Below are positions 1 through 5,975 of a stretch of DNA of 9,646 bases, piece after piece. Under the pieces are notes generated by a model. That model worked only from the letters and a program-made list of their open reading frames with translations, was not told where the DNA came from and ran no database searches. Each line of letters starts with the position of its first letter. Position 1 is the first letter of the stretch. The position numbers and the translations under genes were made by a program. Source of the stretch: Streptosporangiaceae bacterium (GTDB lineage: Bacteria > Actinomycetota > Actinomycetes > Streptosporangiales > Streptosporangiaceae); contig JASHYW010000140.1 of the NCBI GenBank assembly GCA_030042885.1, positions 1 to 9,646 of the forward strand. The letters run 5' to 3'.

Positions 1-663
1 TCGGCCGTGACGGTCGGAGAGAAGGTGCTCACCCTGGGTAACGCGCAGGGGCGGGGCGGCACCCCGGCGGCCGCGGCAGGCACGGTCACCGCCCTGGGCC
101 AGTCGATCACCGCGACCGATCAGCCCGCTGGCGTCTCCGAGCAGCTCAGCGGGCTGATCATGACCGATGTGCCGCTGCAGCCGGGTGATTCGGGCGGGCC
201 GCTGGTCAGCCCGGCCGGGCAGGTGATCGGCATGAACACCGCCGGCTCCTCGCAGTTCCAGATCGCCTCCGGCGCGGCCCAGGCGTTCGCGATCCCGGCC
301 AGCCAGGCCGCCCCCATCGCCGCCGCGATCGCGGCCGGCCGGGCCTCGGCCGCGATCCACATCGGCGCCACCGCGCTCCTCGGCGTCCAGGTCGTGTCCT
401 ACGGCGTCCAGGTGCCCGGCCACCCGGCCACCGCCGGGGCTGGCGTCGTCGAGGTCGTCCCCGGTACGCCGGCGTCCGCCGCCGGACTCGTGCGTGGCGA
501 CGTGATCACCTCGATCGGCGGGCACCCGGTCACCTCCGCGATGTCCCTGCGATCGGTGATGGACGCCTACTACCCCGGCGACACCGCCAGGCTGCACTGG
601 GTGGACCAGGCCGGCCAGGCACACGCCGCCACTATCGTCTTTGCCGCCGGGCCCGCCGGCTGA
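1..663 (+). CDS. Trypsin-like serine protease with PDZ domain (S1C/HtrA-like), 5' partial
   Basis: The reading frame is open from base 1 and stops with TGA at 661-663, giving 220 residues of a protein whose start lies left of the window. The motif GDSGGPL, with the catalytic Ser at about residue 64, identifies a chymotrypsin-fold serine protease. The catalytic His and Asp should lie in the missing N-terminal part. From about residue 125 a PDZ domain follows: it opens with LLGVQV, then has GVVEVVPGTPASAAGL and the GDVITSIGGHPV strand-turn typical of HtrA-family PDZ repeats. One protease domain plus one PDZ matches actinobacterial HtrA/DegP-like proteins, which are usually membrane-anchored or secreted and act in envelope protein quality control. 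The anchor is not visible here. The Met/Val codons near base 7 are internal, not the start. It is convergent with the exporter gene to its right. Confidence 0.9.
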   Translation, partial: SAVTVGEKVLTLGNAQGRGGTPAAAAGTVTALGQSITATDQPAGVSEQLSGLIMTDVPLQPGDSGGPLVSPAGQVIGMNTAGSSQFQIASGAAQAFAIPASQAAPIAAAIAAGRASAAIHIGATALLGVQVVSYGVQVPGHPATAGAGVVEVVPGTPASAAGLVRGDVITSIGGHPVTSAMSLRSVMDAYYPGDTARLHWVDQAGQAHAATIVFAAGPAG

Positions 664-686
664 ACCAGGCCGCCTGCCCGGTAAAG

Positions 687-751
687 AAAGGCCGGACCGG
701 CGAACCAGACCATGCCGCCGGGCCAGGCGGCAGGCAACCAGACCGGCTTTT
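687..751. terminator. Two-storey hairpin between convergent genes, probable bidirectional terminator
   Basis: The outer arms are AAAGGCCGG (687-695) and CCGGCTTTT (743-751), pairing over 9 bp with one G-T wobble. Nested inside is a perfect 7-bp stem, TGCCGCC (713-719) with GGCGGCA (726-732), and a 6-nt loop. The 3' arm runs into a short T-run for + strand transcripts. On the - strand the opposite arm is followed by CTTT. It begins 24 bp after the protease stop and lies 56 bp beyond the exporter stop, where a terminator serving both genes would be expected. The 9-bp direct repeat AACCAGACC flanks the inner stem (703-711 and 736-744). Confidence 0.6.
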
Positions 752-775
752 CTCATCGAGATGGCATAAGCGCCG

Positions 776-806
776 CGCGGGCGGCAGCAGGCTATCGCTG
801 CCCGCG
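776..806 (-). terminator. Stem-loop immediately after the exporter stop codon
   Basis: CGCGGGC (776-782) can pair with GCCCGCG (800-806), a perfect 7-bp GC stem around a 17-nt loop. It abuts the TGA of the YeiH-like gene on the - strand. There is no T-run after it, so it is a weak terminator candidate or an mRNA 3'-end stabilising stem. At this GC content such a stem could also arise by chance. Confidence 0.3.
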
Positions 807-1898
807 TCAAAAGGTGCCAGTCAGCGCCTGGAGGCCAAGGCTGGTCAGCGCCACGGTAACCCACAGCACCGCGCCAAGGGCCAGGGGCCCGAACCCGGCC
901 CGGCGGATGCGGTGCACATCCGTCGACAGGCCAATCGCAGCAAGGGCTGCCGTGATCATCCACGTCGACAGATCCGATAGGCCGTGGTGCCAGGCCACGG
1001 GGACCAGCCCGATCGTATTGGCGGCGGCTGCTGCGATAAACGCCACGATGAACACCGGCACGATGCGGCGTACGTTGACTCGTCGAGCCACGGACCCTTC
1101 GGTGGCATCCTTCGCGCGCCAGCCACGTACGGCGGCCAGGCCGAGGCAGATAGGGATGATGGCCAGGGTGCGGGTGAGCTTGACGATGACCCCGTAAGAA
1201 GCGGCGGCATGGCCGTAGATCGTGGCCGCCGCCACCACCGAGGACATGTCGTTGATGGCAGTTCCAGCCCACAGGCCGAACGAATGCTGGGAGAAGCCCA
1301 GGACGTGCCCGAGGGCCGGAAAGAGGAGGACGGCAACGACGTTGAAGGTGAATATCGTGGCGATGGCGTAGCTCACGTCGGCCTCGTCTGCGCCTATGAC
1401 CGCATCGGTCGCCGCGATAGCCGACGCCCCGCAAATGGCGGTACCCACCCCGATCAGCGTCCGGGCGTCGCCTCGCAGGCCCAGCATCCGGCCTGCCACC
1501 CACGCCATGACCAGCGCAGCCGTCAGCGTGCCCAGCAAGACCGGCATGGAGCGGACTCCGGTCGAGAGAACCTGGCCGAGCGACAGGCCAAGTCCCATCA
1601 GCACGATCGAGCCCTGTAGCACCTTCTTCGAGGTGAACGCGAGGCCCGGCCTGAAGGGCGCCGAGGGCTTCCTGACCACAGCGATGGCGATGCCGCCCAG
1701 GACGGCAAACACCGGGGCGCCTACGACCGGGGCCAGGCCGCCTAGCAGCGTGGCACATGCGGCCACAGCAGCCGCGCAGCTGAGGCCGGGAACCAGGGCC
1801 CGCAAGCCGCGGAGGGCGCACACTGGCCACGGCGCCACCGCGACCTCGGTGGCCCGCGCGCTGCCGGCCTCGGCTTTCACGTCATGGTCTGTGGACAC
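807..1898 (-). CDS. YeiH-family (UPF0324) putative sulfur-oxyanion exporter, integral membrane protein
   Basis: A 363-aa protein made largely of hydrophobic segments alternating with short charged loops, consistent with about ten membrane helices. Two family signatures are clear: GTAICGASAIAA at residues 152-163 and GLWAGTAINDMSSVVAA at 208-224. These mark the UPF0324/YeiH family (Pfam Cons_hypoth698), commonly labelled putative sulfate exporter; the substrate is experimentally uncertain. The frame is open to an ATG at 2000, but I place the start at the GTG at 1896-1898. That codon has a strong GGAGGAGG ribosome site (1906-1913) 7 nt upstream, and the extra N-terminus from 2000 is only Arg/Pro-rich readthrough of the neighbour. 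The start overlaps the end of the PIG-L gene by 17 bp, so the two are probably translationally coupled. It is the last gene of the operon. No LysR-type YeiE regulator is adjacent. Confidence 0.9.
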   Translation of the reverse strand: MSTDHDVKAEAGSARATEVAVAPWPVCALRGLRALVPGLSCAAAVAACATLLGGLAPVVGAPVFAVLGGIAIAVVRKPSAPFRPGLAFTSKKVLQGSIVLMGLGLSLGQVLSTGVRSMPVLLGTLTAALVMAWVAGRMLGLRGDARTLIGVGTAICGASAIAATDAVIGADEADVSYAIATIFTFNVVAVLLFPALGHVLGFSQHSFGLWAGTAINDMSSVVAAATIYGHAAASYGVIVKLTRTLAIIPICLGLAAVRGWRAKDATEGSVARRVNVRRIVPVFIVAFIAAAAANTIGLVPVAWHHGLSDLSTWMITAALAAIGLSTDVHRIRRAGFGPLALGAVLWVTVALTSLGLQALTGTF

Positions 1899-3087
1899 TG
1901 GACTGCCTCCTCCGGGGGTGCCGCGGCGACGGACGGCCCGCTGGCCGCCGGGAACGCGGCGCCTTCGCGCAGCGGCTGGCGGGGGCGTCCGGGCTGCCAC
2001 CGTCGGTGCGGCGGAAGAACTCGGTGCCGAGCATGCTCTGCAGCAGGCTCTGGGGGAGCACCGACGGAACGACCGGGTACTGGGTGCGGTGCAGCGCCAG
2101 CGCCGCGAGTTTGCGGCGAAGGTAGCTGGTGACGTCCTCCGCGCAGGTCCCCGGCGGCAGGCCGGCGGGTGGCGGCCCGGCTGCGCGGCTGGCGCCGGCG
2201 CCGCGTCCGGCGTACGGCCTGATCGGCGCGCTGGACAGGACGAGGCAGGTGAGGCTCTCGCGCGCCACCACGTGCGCGGTGCCCTGGCCCGTCACCAGAC
2301 CGAGCTCGCCGAAGAAGTCACCCGCCTGCACCCCCCGGAGGCGGCTCACCTGGCCGCGGGGACGTTCCAGGAGAGCACCGGCGGTCCCGCTGAGGATCAG
2401 GTACAGCGCATGGGCTGGCTCGCCTTGCTCGATCACGCTGGTATCCGGGGGGAACCACGCCACTCGCACGTCGTCCCGGGCCAGCCGCATGGTGGCCGAC
2501 TCGGCGGCGAACAGCGCGATGGCCTGCAGCGCGGCGCGATCGGCGGCACGCTGCCCCGAGTCGGCGATCCAGCGCGCCAGTTCCTCGGCCATGGAGGTGT
2601 GCCGCGGCGGGAAGACGGCATGGTACAGCCGCTGCCCCCGGTTGTGGTCGCGGACCTGCGTCCGGAACGCCTGGATGGTCAGCTCGGAAATCGCGACGTG
2701 GTCCGGGTGCCCGTACCCGCCGTCCGCGCCGAAGGTGATGACCGTGTCCGGGTCGGACTGCCGGATGATGTCCGCGATCGCGGCGCCCAGCGAGGACCGA
2801 TGGCGCTGCAGGGTTCCGTCCGGATACGCCAGCACCTGCACGCGCTGTACGCCGAGCTCGGCGGCGGCCGCGCGCAGCTCGCGCTCCCGGACGGCACCGA
2901 GCGTGCGGCGGGTCGCAGCGGCGGGATCGCGGATCTGCCCCTGCTCTCCGCGGGTGGCCGAGACGATCATGACCTCGGCGCCCGCCTCCGCCGCCCGGGC
3001 CATCGTGCCGCCCGCGCAGAACACCTCGTCGTCCGGATGCGCGAAGACGCCGAGCAGTCGCCGCGCCGAGCCGGGTCCGTTGTCCAT
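1882..3087 (-). CDS. PIG-L (LmbE/MshB-like) deacetylase with an inserted cyclic-nucleotide-binding-like domain
   Basis: A 401-aa protein. Residues 11-205 form a PIG-L domain: AHPDDE at 16-21 gives zinc ligands His17 and Asp20 and general base Asp19, and HPDH at 127-130 gives the third zinc ligand, His130, all as in MshB. Family enzymes hydrolyse N-acyl amides on GlcNAc or mycothiol-type substrates. Residues about 206-290 match the cyclic-nucleotide-binding fold (EQGEPAHALYLILSGTAGAL, then FGELGL at 259-264). The phosphate-binding Arg expected after the FGE loop is Gly269, so cNMP binding is doubtful. Residues 319-361 (SYLRRKLAALALHRTQYP and onward) look like the usual C-terminal helix of PIG-L proteins, so the binding domain appears inserted within the enzyme. 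The last 40 residues are Arg/Pro-rich. The second of two tandem ATGs is chosen because AGGAGG lies 5 nt before it. The gene follows the PLP enzyme by 16 bp and overlaps the exporter by 17 bp. Confidence 0.88.
   Translation of the reverse strand: MDNGPGSARRLLGVFAHPDDEVFCAGGTMARAAEAGAEVMIVSATRGEQGQIRDPAAATRRTLGAVRERELRAAAAELGVQRVQVLAYPDGTLQRHRSSLGAAIADIIRQSDPDTVITFGADGGYGHPDHVAISELTIQAFRTQVRDHNRGQRLYHAVFPPRHTSMAEELARWIADSGQRAADRAALQAIALFAAESATMRLARDDVRVAWFPPDTSVIEQGEPAHALYLILSGTAGALLERPRGQVSRLRGVQAGDFFGELGLVTGQGTAHVVARESLTCLVLSSAPIRPYAGRGAGASRAAGPPPAGLPPGTCAEDVTSYLRRKLAALALHRTQYPVVPSVLPQSLLQSMLGTEFFRRTDGGSPDAPASRCAKAPRSRRPAGRPSPRHPRRRQSSVHRP
1906..1913 (-). promoter_or_regulatory. Ribosome binding site that fixes the GTG start of the exporter
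   Basis: On the - strand the sequence is GGAGGAGG, 7 nt before GTG (1898-1896). It lies inside the coding end of the PIG-L gene, which supports coupled translation of the overlapping pair. Confidence 0.75.
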
Positions 3088-3092
3088 CATGA

Positions 3093-3098
3093 CCTCCT
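3093..3098 (-). promoter_or_regulatory. Ribosome binding site deciding between two adjacent ATG codons
   Basis: AGGAGG on the - strand is only 2 nt from the first ATG (3090) but 5 nt from the second (3087). The second ATG is therefore the better start for the PIG-L gene. The difference is a single N-terminal Met. Confidence 0.6.
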
Positions 3099-3103
3099 CT
3101 GGC

Positions 3104-4720
3104 TCAACAGCCCCGGCGAGGCGCGAGGCCGCCGGCGCCGGCCACGCGATCGCGGTAGGTCAGCTCCACGAAGGCCAGGAACCGCTCCACGTCGCCGGCG
3201 TTGGAGGCCAGGCCCACCGATGCGCGGAGCGCCCCTGCGCTCGGCAGGCCGAGGAGGTCGAGGTACTGATCCATTGTCCGGACGCGTGCCCGTGCCGCTT
3301 TGCGCCAGTCTTGGTTGGTGAGCTGGGACGCGCCCTCGCTGGCGCCGGGGTTGCAGTGACACCCGGTACGGATCGAGATCCCGGCCGCGGCGGTATCGCG
3401 GGCTACGGCGCGTTCGTCGATGACGCGGCCGCCGGGATCGAGCAGGTTGAACGCGACGGTGCCGCCGCGGTCGCGGGTGCTGACGGGCCCGTAGATCCGC
3501 GCCATCGGCTCGCCGTTGCCGTGGCGCAGGTCGGCGAGCCGGCCGAGGAGCCAGCCGGTCAGGCACGTCACCCGCTGATGGATCCGGTCGATCCCGATGC
3601 CGTTGACCCAGGACAGCCCGGCCTCCAGATCAGGTATCTGCAGGAAGGCGACCGTGCCGTCTTCGAACCGGGCCTCGTGCGGGGCCAGCGTGTGCCAGCC
3701 GCCCTGCACGCTGGCGAGGTAGACCGACCCGCCGGCGAACCAGGGACGCCATAGCCGTCCCAGCGCCTCCCGCCGCGCGATCAGGCAGCCGACGCCGGTC
3801 GGGTAGCCGAACACCTTGTACCAGCTGACCGGCACGAAATCGGGCTTGACCACGGACAGGTCCAGCCGGTTCGACGGCACGTACGCTGCCGCGTCCAGCA
3901 GGACGTCGTAGCCATGCTCATGCGCCGTCTGGATCCAGTGCAGGGGATGCTGTACCCCGCTGAAGTTGCTTTGCGCCGGGTAGGCCAGGAGCCCGCGGCG
4001 GCGGGCGGCCGCCGACCGATCCGCGTCCCTGACCCCCTCCTGGGCCAGCGACCGCTGCCGCCGGGCGCGCGATCCCCGGCCCGACCAGGGCGCCACCCCG
4101 GAACGCGCCACCCGCCAGGCCGCGCCCGGCGGGCCCGGCCTGGGCCTGTCCAGTGCCTGCCTGATCGCGTCATCGTCCACCCGCAGGTCGGGCGAGCTGA
4201 ACGGCACGTACCGCGTGACCGCGCCGCGTGAAGCGGCGAATTCCCTGATGCCGTTGACCGAGTTGTGATTGTCTTGCGTCAGGACCAGCCGGGTCCGCGG
4301 GCCGAACGGGTAGGCCTCCCCGACCAGCCGGCACGCGCCGGTGGCGTTCGGGGTGAAGATGGCCGCGTACTCCTCGGGCGGCGCGTTGAAGTGCGCAAGG
4401 ACCGCGAGCCGGGCCCGCTCGATCAGTTCGGTCGACGCGGCGGAGGCCGGGTTTTCCGAGTGCGGGTTCCCGAAGCACCGGCCGCGCGTCCGCTCGGCAT
4501 GCGCGGCCAGCTGCGCCTGGGCCGGCAGGCCCGCGCCGGCGTAGTCGAGGTAGACGTGCCCGGCCGCGTCGAGGTAGGAGTACTGGGTCGCCCGCAGCCG
4601 GTCAAGCAGCGCCGTGCTCTGGTAGACGGGGTAGGCGGACAGAAAGCCGAGCGGCTCTGGCGGCCGGCCGTTCCCGGTGCTACCGGGCAGGCCTGACCGT
4701 TCTGGCAGGGTTCTGGTCAT
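3104..4720 (-). CDS. Class V PLP-dependent enzyme, molybdenum-cofactor-sulfurase/cysteine-desulfurase-like
   Basis: A 538-aa protein of the aminotransferase class V (NifS/Csd) fold. It shows VYLDYAGAGLP (57-65), DNHNSV (150-155, His152 expected to stack on PLP), YPAQSNFSG (247-255), LLDAAAYVP (274-282, Asp276 pairing with the pyridine nitrogen), SWYKVFGYPTG (299-309, Lys302 the Schiff-base lysine), EDGTVAF (353-359) and RTGCHCNPG (451-459). This set matches the N-terminal sulfurase domain of eukaryotic MoCo sulfurase (ABA3/MOCOS) better than IscS/SufS. No MOSC domain follows. Cys454 in the TGC loop is the likely persulfide carrier. Residues about 193-242 are an Arg/Ala/Gly-rich stretch unlike the family core. 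The start is ATG 4720-4718 with GAGG 7 nt before it, and it shares one base with the stop of the WhiB remnant (TAATG). The frame stays open upstream to 5821, so automated calling would fuse it wrongly to the MFS fragment. First gene of the operon; the exact reaction is unknown. Confidence 0.88.
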   Translation of the reverse strand: MTRTLPERSGLPGSTGNGRPPEPLGFLSAYPVYQSTALLDRLRATQYSYLDAAGHVYLDYAGAGLPAQAQLAAHAERTRGRCFGNPHSENPASAASTELIERARLAVLAHFNAPPEEYAAIFTPNATGACRLVGEAYPFGPRTRLVLTQDNHNSVNGIREFAASRGAVTRYVPFSSPDLRVDDDAIRQALDRPRPGPPGAAWRVARSGVAPWSGRGSRARRQRSLAQEGVRDADRSAAARRRGLLAYPAQSNFSGVQHPLHWIQTAHEHGYDVLLDAAAYVPSNRLDLSVVKPDFVPVSWYKVFGYPTGVGCLIARREALGRLWRPWFAGGSVYLASVQGGWHTLAPHEARFEDGTVAFLQIPDLEAGLSWVNGIGIDRIHQRVTCLTGWLLGRLADLRHGNGEPMARIYGPVSTRDRGGTVAFNLLDPGGRVIDERAVARDTAAAGISIRTGCHCNPGASEGASQLTNQDWRKAARARVRTMDQYLDLLGLPSAGALRASVGLASNAGDVERFLAFVELTYRDRVAGAGGLAPRRGC

Positions 4721-4962
4721 TACCTTTCCTCGATGAGTGAGCCTGTAGCTGGCCGAAAGCCGCGGCCGCGGCGGTGCAGCCTGCGTCGTTCGTCTTCGGT
4801 CAGGCCGCCCCAGATACCGGCCTCCTGGCCGCTGGCCAGCGCCAAGCTCAGGCAGGTGGCACTGACCGGGCAGCCGCGGCAGATCAGCTTGGCCGTCTTG
4901 ACCTGGGCCCGGGCGGACCTGATGTGGTCGTCGGGGAAGAACAGCTCCGGGTGGGCGTCCCA
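4720..4962 (-). pseudogene. WhiB-family Fe-S regulator, N-terminally truncated
   Basis: The 80 residues from WDAHPELFFP to the TAA at 4722-4720 are a WhiB-like protein missing its beginning. Seen are PELFFP, then AKLICRGCPVSATC with three cysteines in C-x2-C-x5-C spacing, then GIWGGLTEDERRRL, the WhiB beta-turn plus the start of the basic DNA-binding tail. WhiB proteins bind a [4Fe-4S] cluster through four Cys; the first, normally a few residues before PELFFP, is absent, as is any start codon or ribosome site for this frame. Immediately upstream (about 4958-4965) the sequence becomes MFS transporter in a frame one base away. It cannot be made as a normal WhiB, hence pseudogene, unless the assembly is wrong here. 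Its stop overlaps the PLP enzyme start, which suggests an intact whiB-like gene once led this operon. Confidence 0.82.
4728..4731 (-). promoter_or_regulatory. Ribosome binding site for the PLP enzyme, inside the WhiB remnant
   Basis: GAGG on the - strand is followed by a 7-nt spacer and ATG. It supports an independent start at 4720 rather than translation as part of the long upstream open frame. Together with the TAATG overlap it points to coupling with the WhiB reading frame. Confidence 0.65.
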
Positions 4963-5608
4963 CGCCGAGGACCAGCGCCCCGATCGCGATGGCGAACAGC
5001 ACCGTGCCGGGCAGGTCGGGAATCCGCCGGCGGCCGGGCGCCCGGCTCTCGGCCAGCTGCCGGCGGGCCAGCAGTGCCGCCGCCACACCGATTGGGATGT
5101 TGACCAGAAATACCAGGCGCCAGTTCGCGGCGGTGACGAGCAGTCCGCCGAGCGACGGGCCGAAGCCGGCGGCTGCCGCGCCCACCGCGGACAGCAGGGC
5201 AATGCCGTGGGAACGGCGCGCGGGCGGGAACGCGGTGAGCACCAGCGCGAGGGCGGATGGCACGAGCAAGGCGGCGCCGAGCGCCTGAACGACCCGGAAG
5301 GCAATCAAAGCGTCGGCCGACGGCGCGACCGCGCACAGCAGCGACCCGACGGTGAACAGCTCCAGGCCGAAGACGAAGACGCGCCGACGCCCGAGCAGGT
5401 CCGCGATCCCCGCGGCCGCCATGAGAAACGCGGCGAACACGATGTTGTAGCCGTTCAGGACCCACGACAGCATCGAGATCGAGGCGCCCGGGAACGAGCG
5501 CGCGATGTCCGGGAACGCGATGTTCACGATCGTCGCGTCGATGAAGGCGACCGCGCCGCCCAGCGATGCGATCGCGAGCACCGTCCGAGGTGACGTTCTG
5601 CCCCGCAC
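4958..5608 (-). pseudogene. MFS drug:H+ antiporter (DHA2/EmrB-QacA type), N-terminal half only
   Basis: About 217 residues covering the first six membrane helices and part of the seventh. Helix 1 contains AFIDATIVNIAFPDI. Motif A appears as ADLLGRRRVF between helices 2 and 3. Helix 4 carries FRVVQALGAALLVPSALAL, and motif C appears as GAAAAGFGPSLGGLL in helix 5, followed by WRLVFLVNIPIG. Helix 7 (LPGTVLFAIAIGALVLGVG) breaks off at about 4958. DHA2 exporters have 14 helices and roughly 450-500 residues, so over half is missing. The frame continues without a stop through the WhiB remnant (out of frame) into the PLP enzyme, so no stop terminates the transporter. Its own start is unclear: the only candidate near the start of homology, GTG at 5608, lacks a ribosome site, and the frame is continuous with the small leader upstream. 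Non-functional as a transporter. Confidence 0.82.
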
Positions 5609-5761
5609 CCGGCGACGCGGGGTCGGCCAGACGGGTCCGGCGTGCCCGCGCCGGCCTGGCCGCGCCCGGCGGGCGGCGCGGACCAGGGTGTCACGCTGGA
5701 CCTGCTGGCGCAGGTTGGCCACACGGGCCTGGGCCAGCTGGCGGCTGATGGCGGGGTGCAT
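5609..5761 (-). pseudogene. Small hypothetical protein N-terminus (MHPAIS...), fused in frame to the MFS fragment
   Basis: The ATG at 5761-5759 has a good ribosome site (GAGGAG, 5768-5773, 6-nt spacer) and begins MHPAISRQLAQARVANLRQQ, a charged helical segment rich in Gln, Arg and Ala. From memory, this opening resembles short (about 60-90 aa) uncharacterised actinobacterial proteins, which are not transporters. About 40 residues in, the sequence turns into a GC-rich Arg/Pro/Gly linker and then MFS helix 1. It is therefore either a small protein whose 3' end was replaced or an unusual cytoplasmic extension of the transporter. The former seems likelier because the transporter is itself truncated. 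Function unknown. This is the first well-supported translation start for the transcript that continues into the sulfurase-like operon. Confidence 0.5.
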
Positions 5762-5767
5762 CGCGGT

Positions 5768-5773
5768 CTCCTC
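5768..5773 (-). promoter_or_regulatory. Ribosome binding site of the leader/MFS mosaic frame
   Basis: GAGGAG on the - strand, 6 nt from the ATG at 5761. It favours this start over the in-frame ATG at 5821, which would add 20 unrelated residues and has no comparable site. Confidence 0.6.
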
Positions 5774-5956
5774 GGTATGGTTTGGCGGGCGTTGTCTTCC
5801 GAGGTTGCGGCCGATCGACATCTGGCTCCCCGTCAGCGGCTTCGCCTGGCCAGTGGCAGTCCATGGCGAACGCGTTGCCCCGTGGTGTCAGTGGTATCCG
5901 GCGGCGCGGCGCTGTCGCTTCGCCCGTCCGGGCCAGATTCACGCGGCCGCGGCAGA

Positions 5957-5972
5957 TGGCCCGATCGGGCCA
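5957..5972. terminator. Perfect 16-bp palindrome just after the LuxR-regulator stop codon
   Basis: TGGCCCGATCGGGCCA reads identically on both strands. It starts 3 bp beyond the TAA of the LuxR-type gene on the - strand. As RNA it would form a strong hairpin with a minimal loop, consistent with a terminator, although no T-run follows. A dimeric-regulator operator upstream of the mosaic gene is the alternative. The remainder of 5773-5956 shows no convincing -35/-10 pair. Confidence 0.4.
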
Positions 5973-5975
5973 GGC

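Noticed and set aside
1396..3321. Long + strand open frame of 641 codons opposite the exporter and PIG-L genes
   Set aside because: It lies antisense to two genes with clear family motifs, its translation is Arg/Gly/Pro-rich with no recognisable domain, and stop-free antisense frames are expected at this GC content.
2129..3754. Second long + strand frame (541 codons) over the PIG-L and PLP genes
   Set aside because: Antisense shadow with low-complexity composition and no homology or ribosome site. The opposite strand is firmly assigned.
4118..5674. 17-bp direct repeat (4118-4134 and 5658-5674) as a possible recombination site for the deletions
   Set aside because: It is pure GC-rich sequence likely to recur by chance here, and neither copy coincides with the MFS/WhiB junction.
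3104..5821. A single 905-aa protein starting at the ATG at 5821
   Set aside because: It joins a half transporter, out-of-frame WhiB and a complete PLP enzyme. The PLP enzyme and the leader each have their own ribosome-site-supported starts, at 4720 and 5761.
5691..5942. 83-codon - strand frame across the leader start
   Set aside because: It overlaps the better supported ATG at 5761 in another frame and has unremarkable, proline-rich composition.
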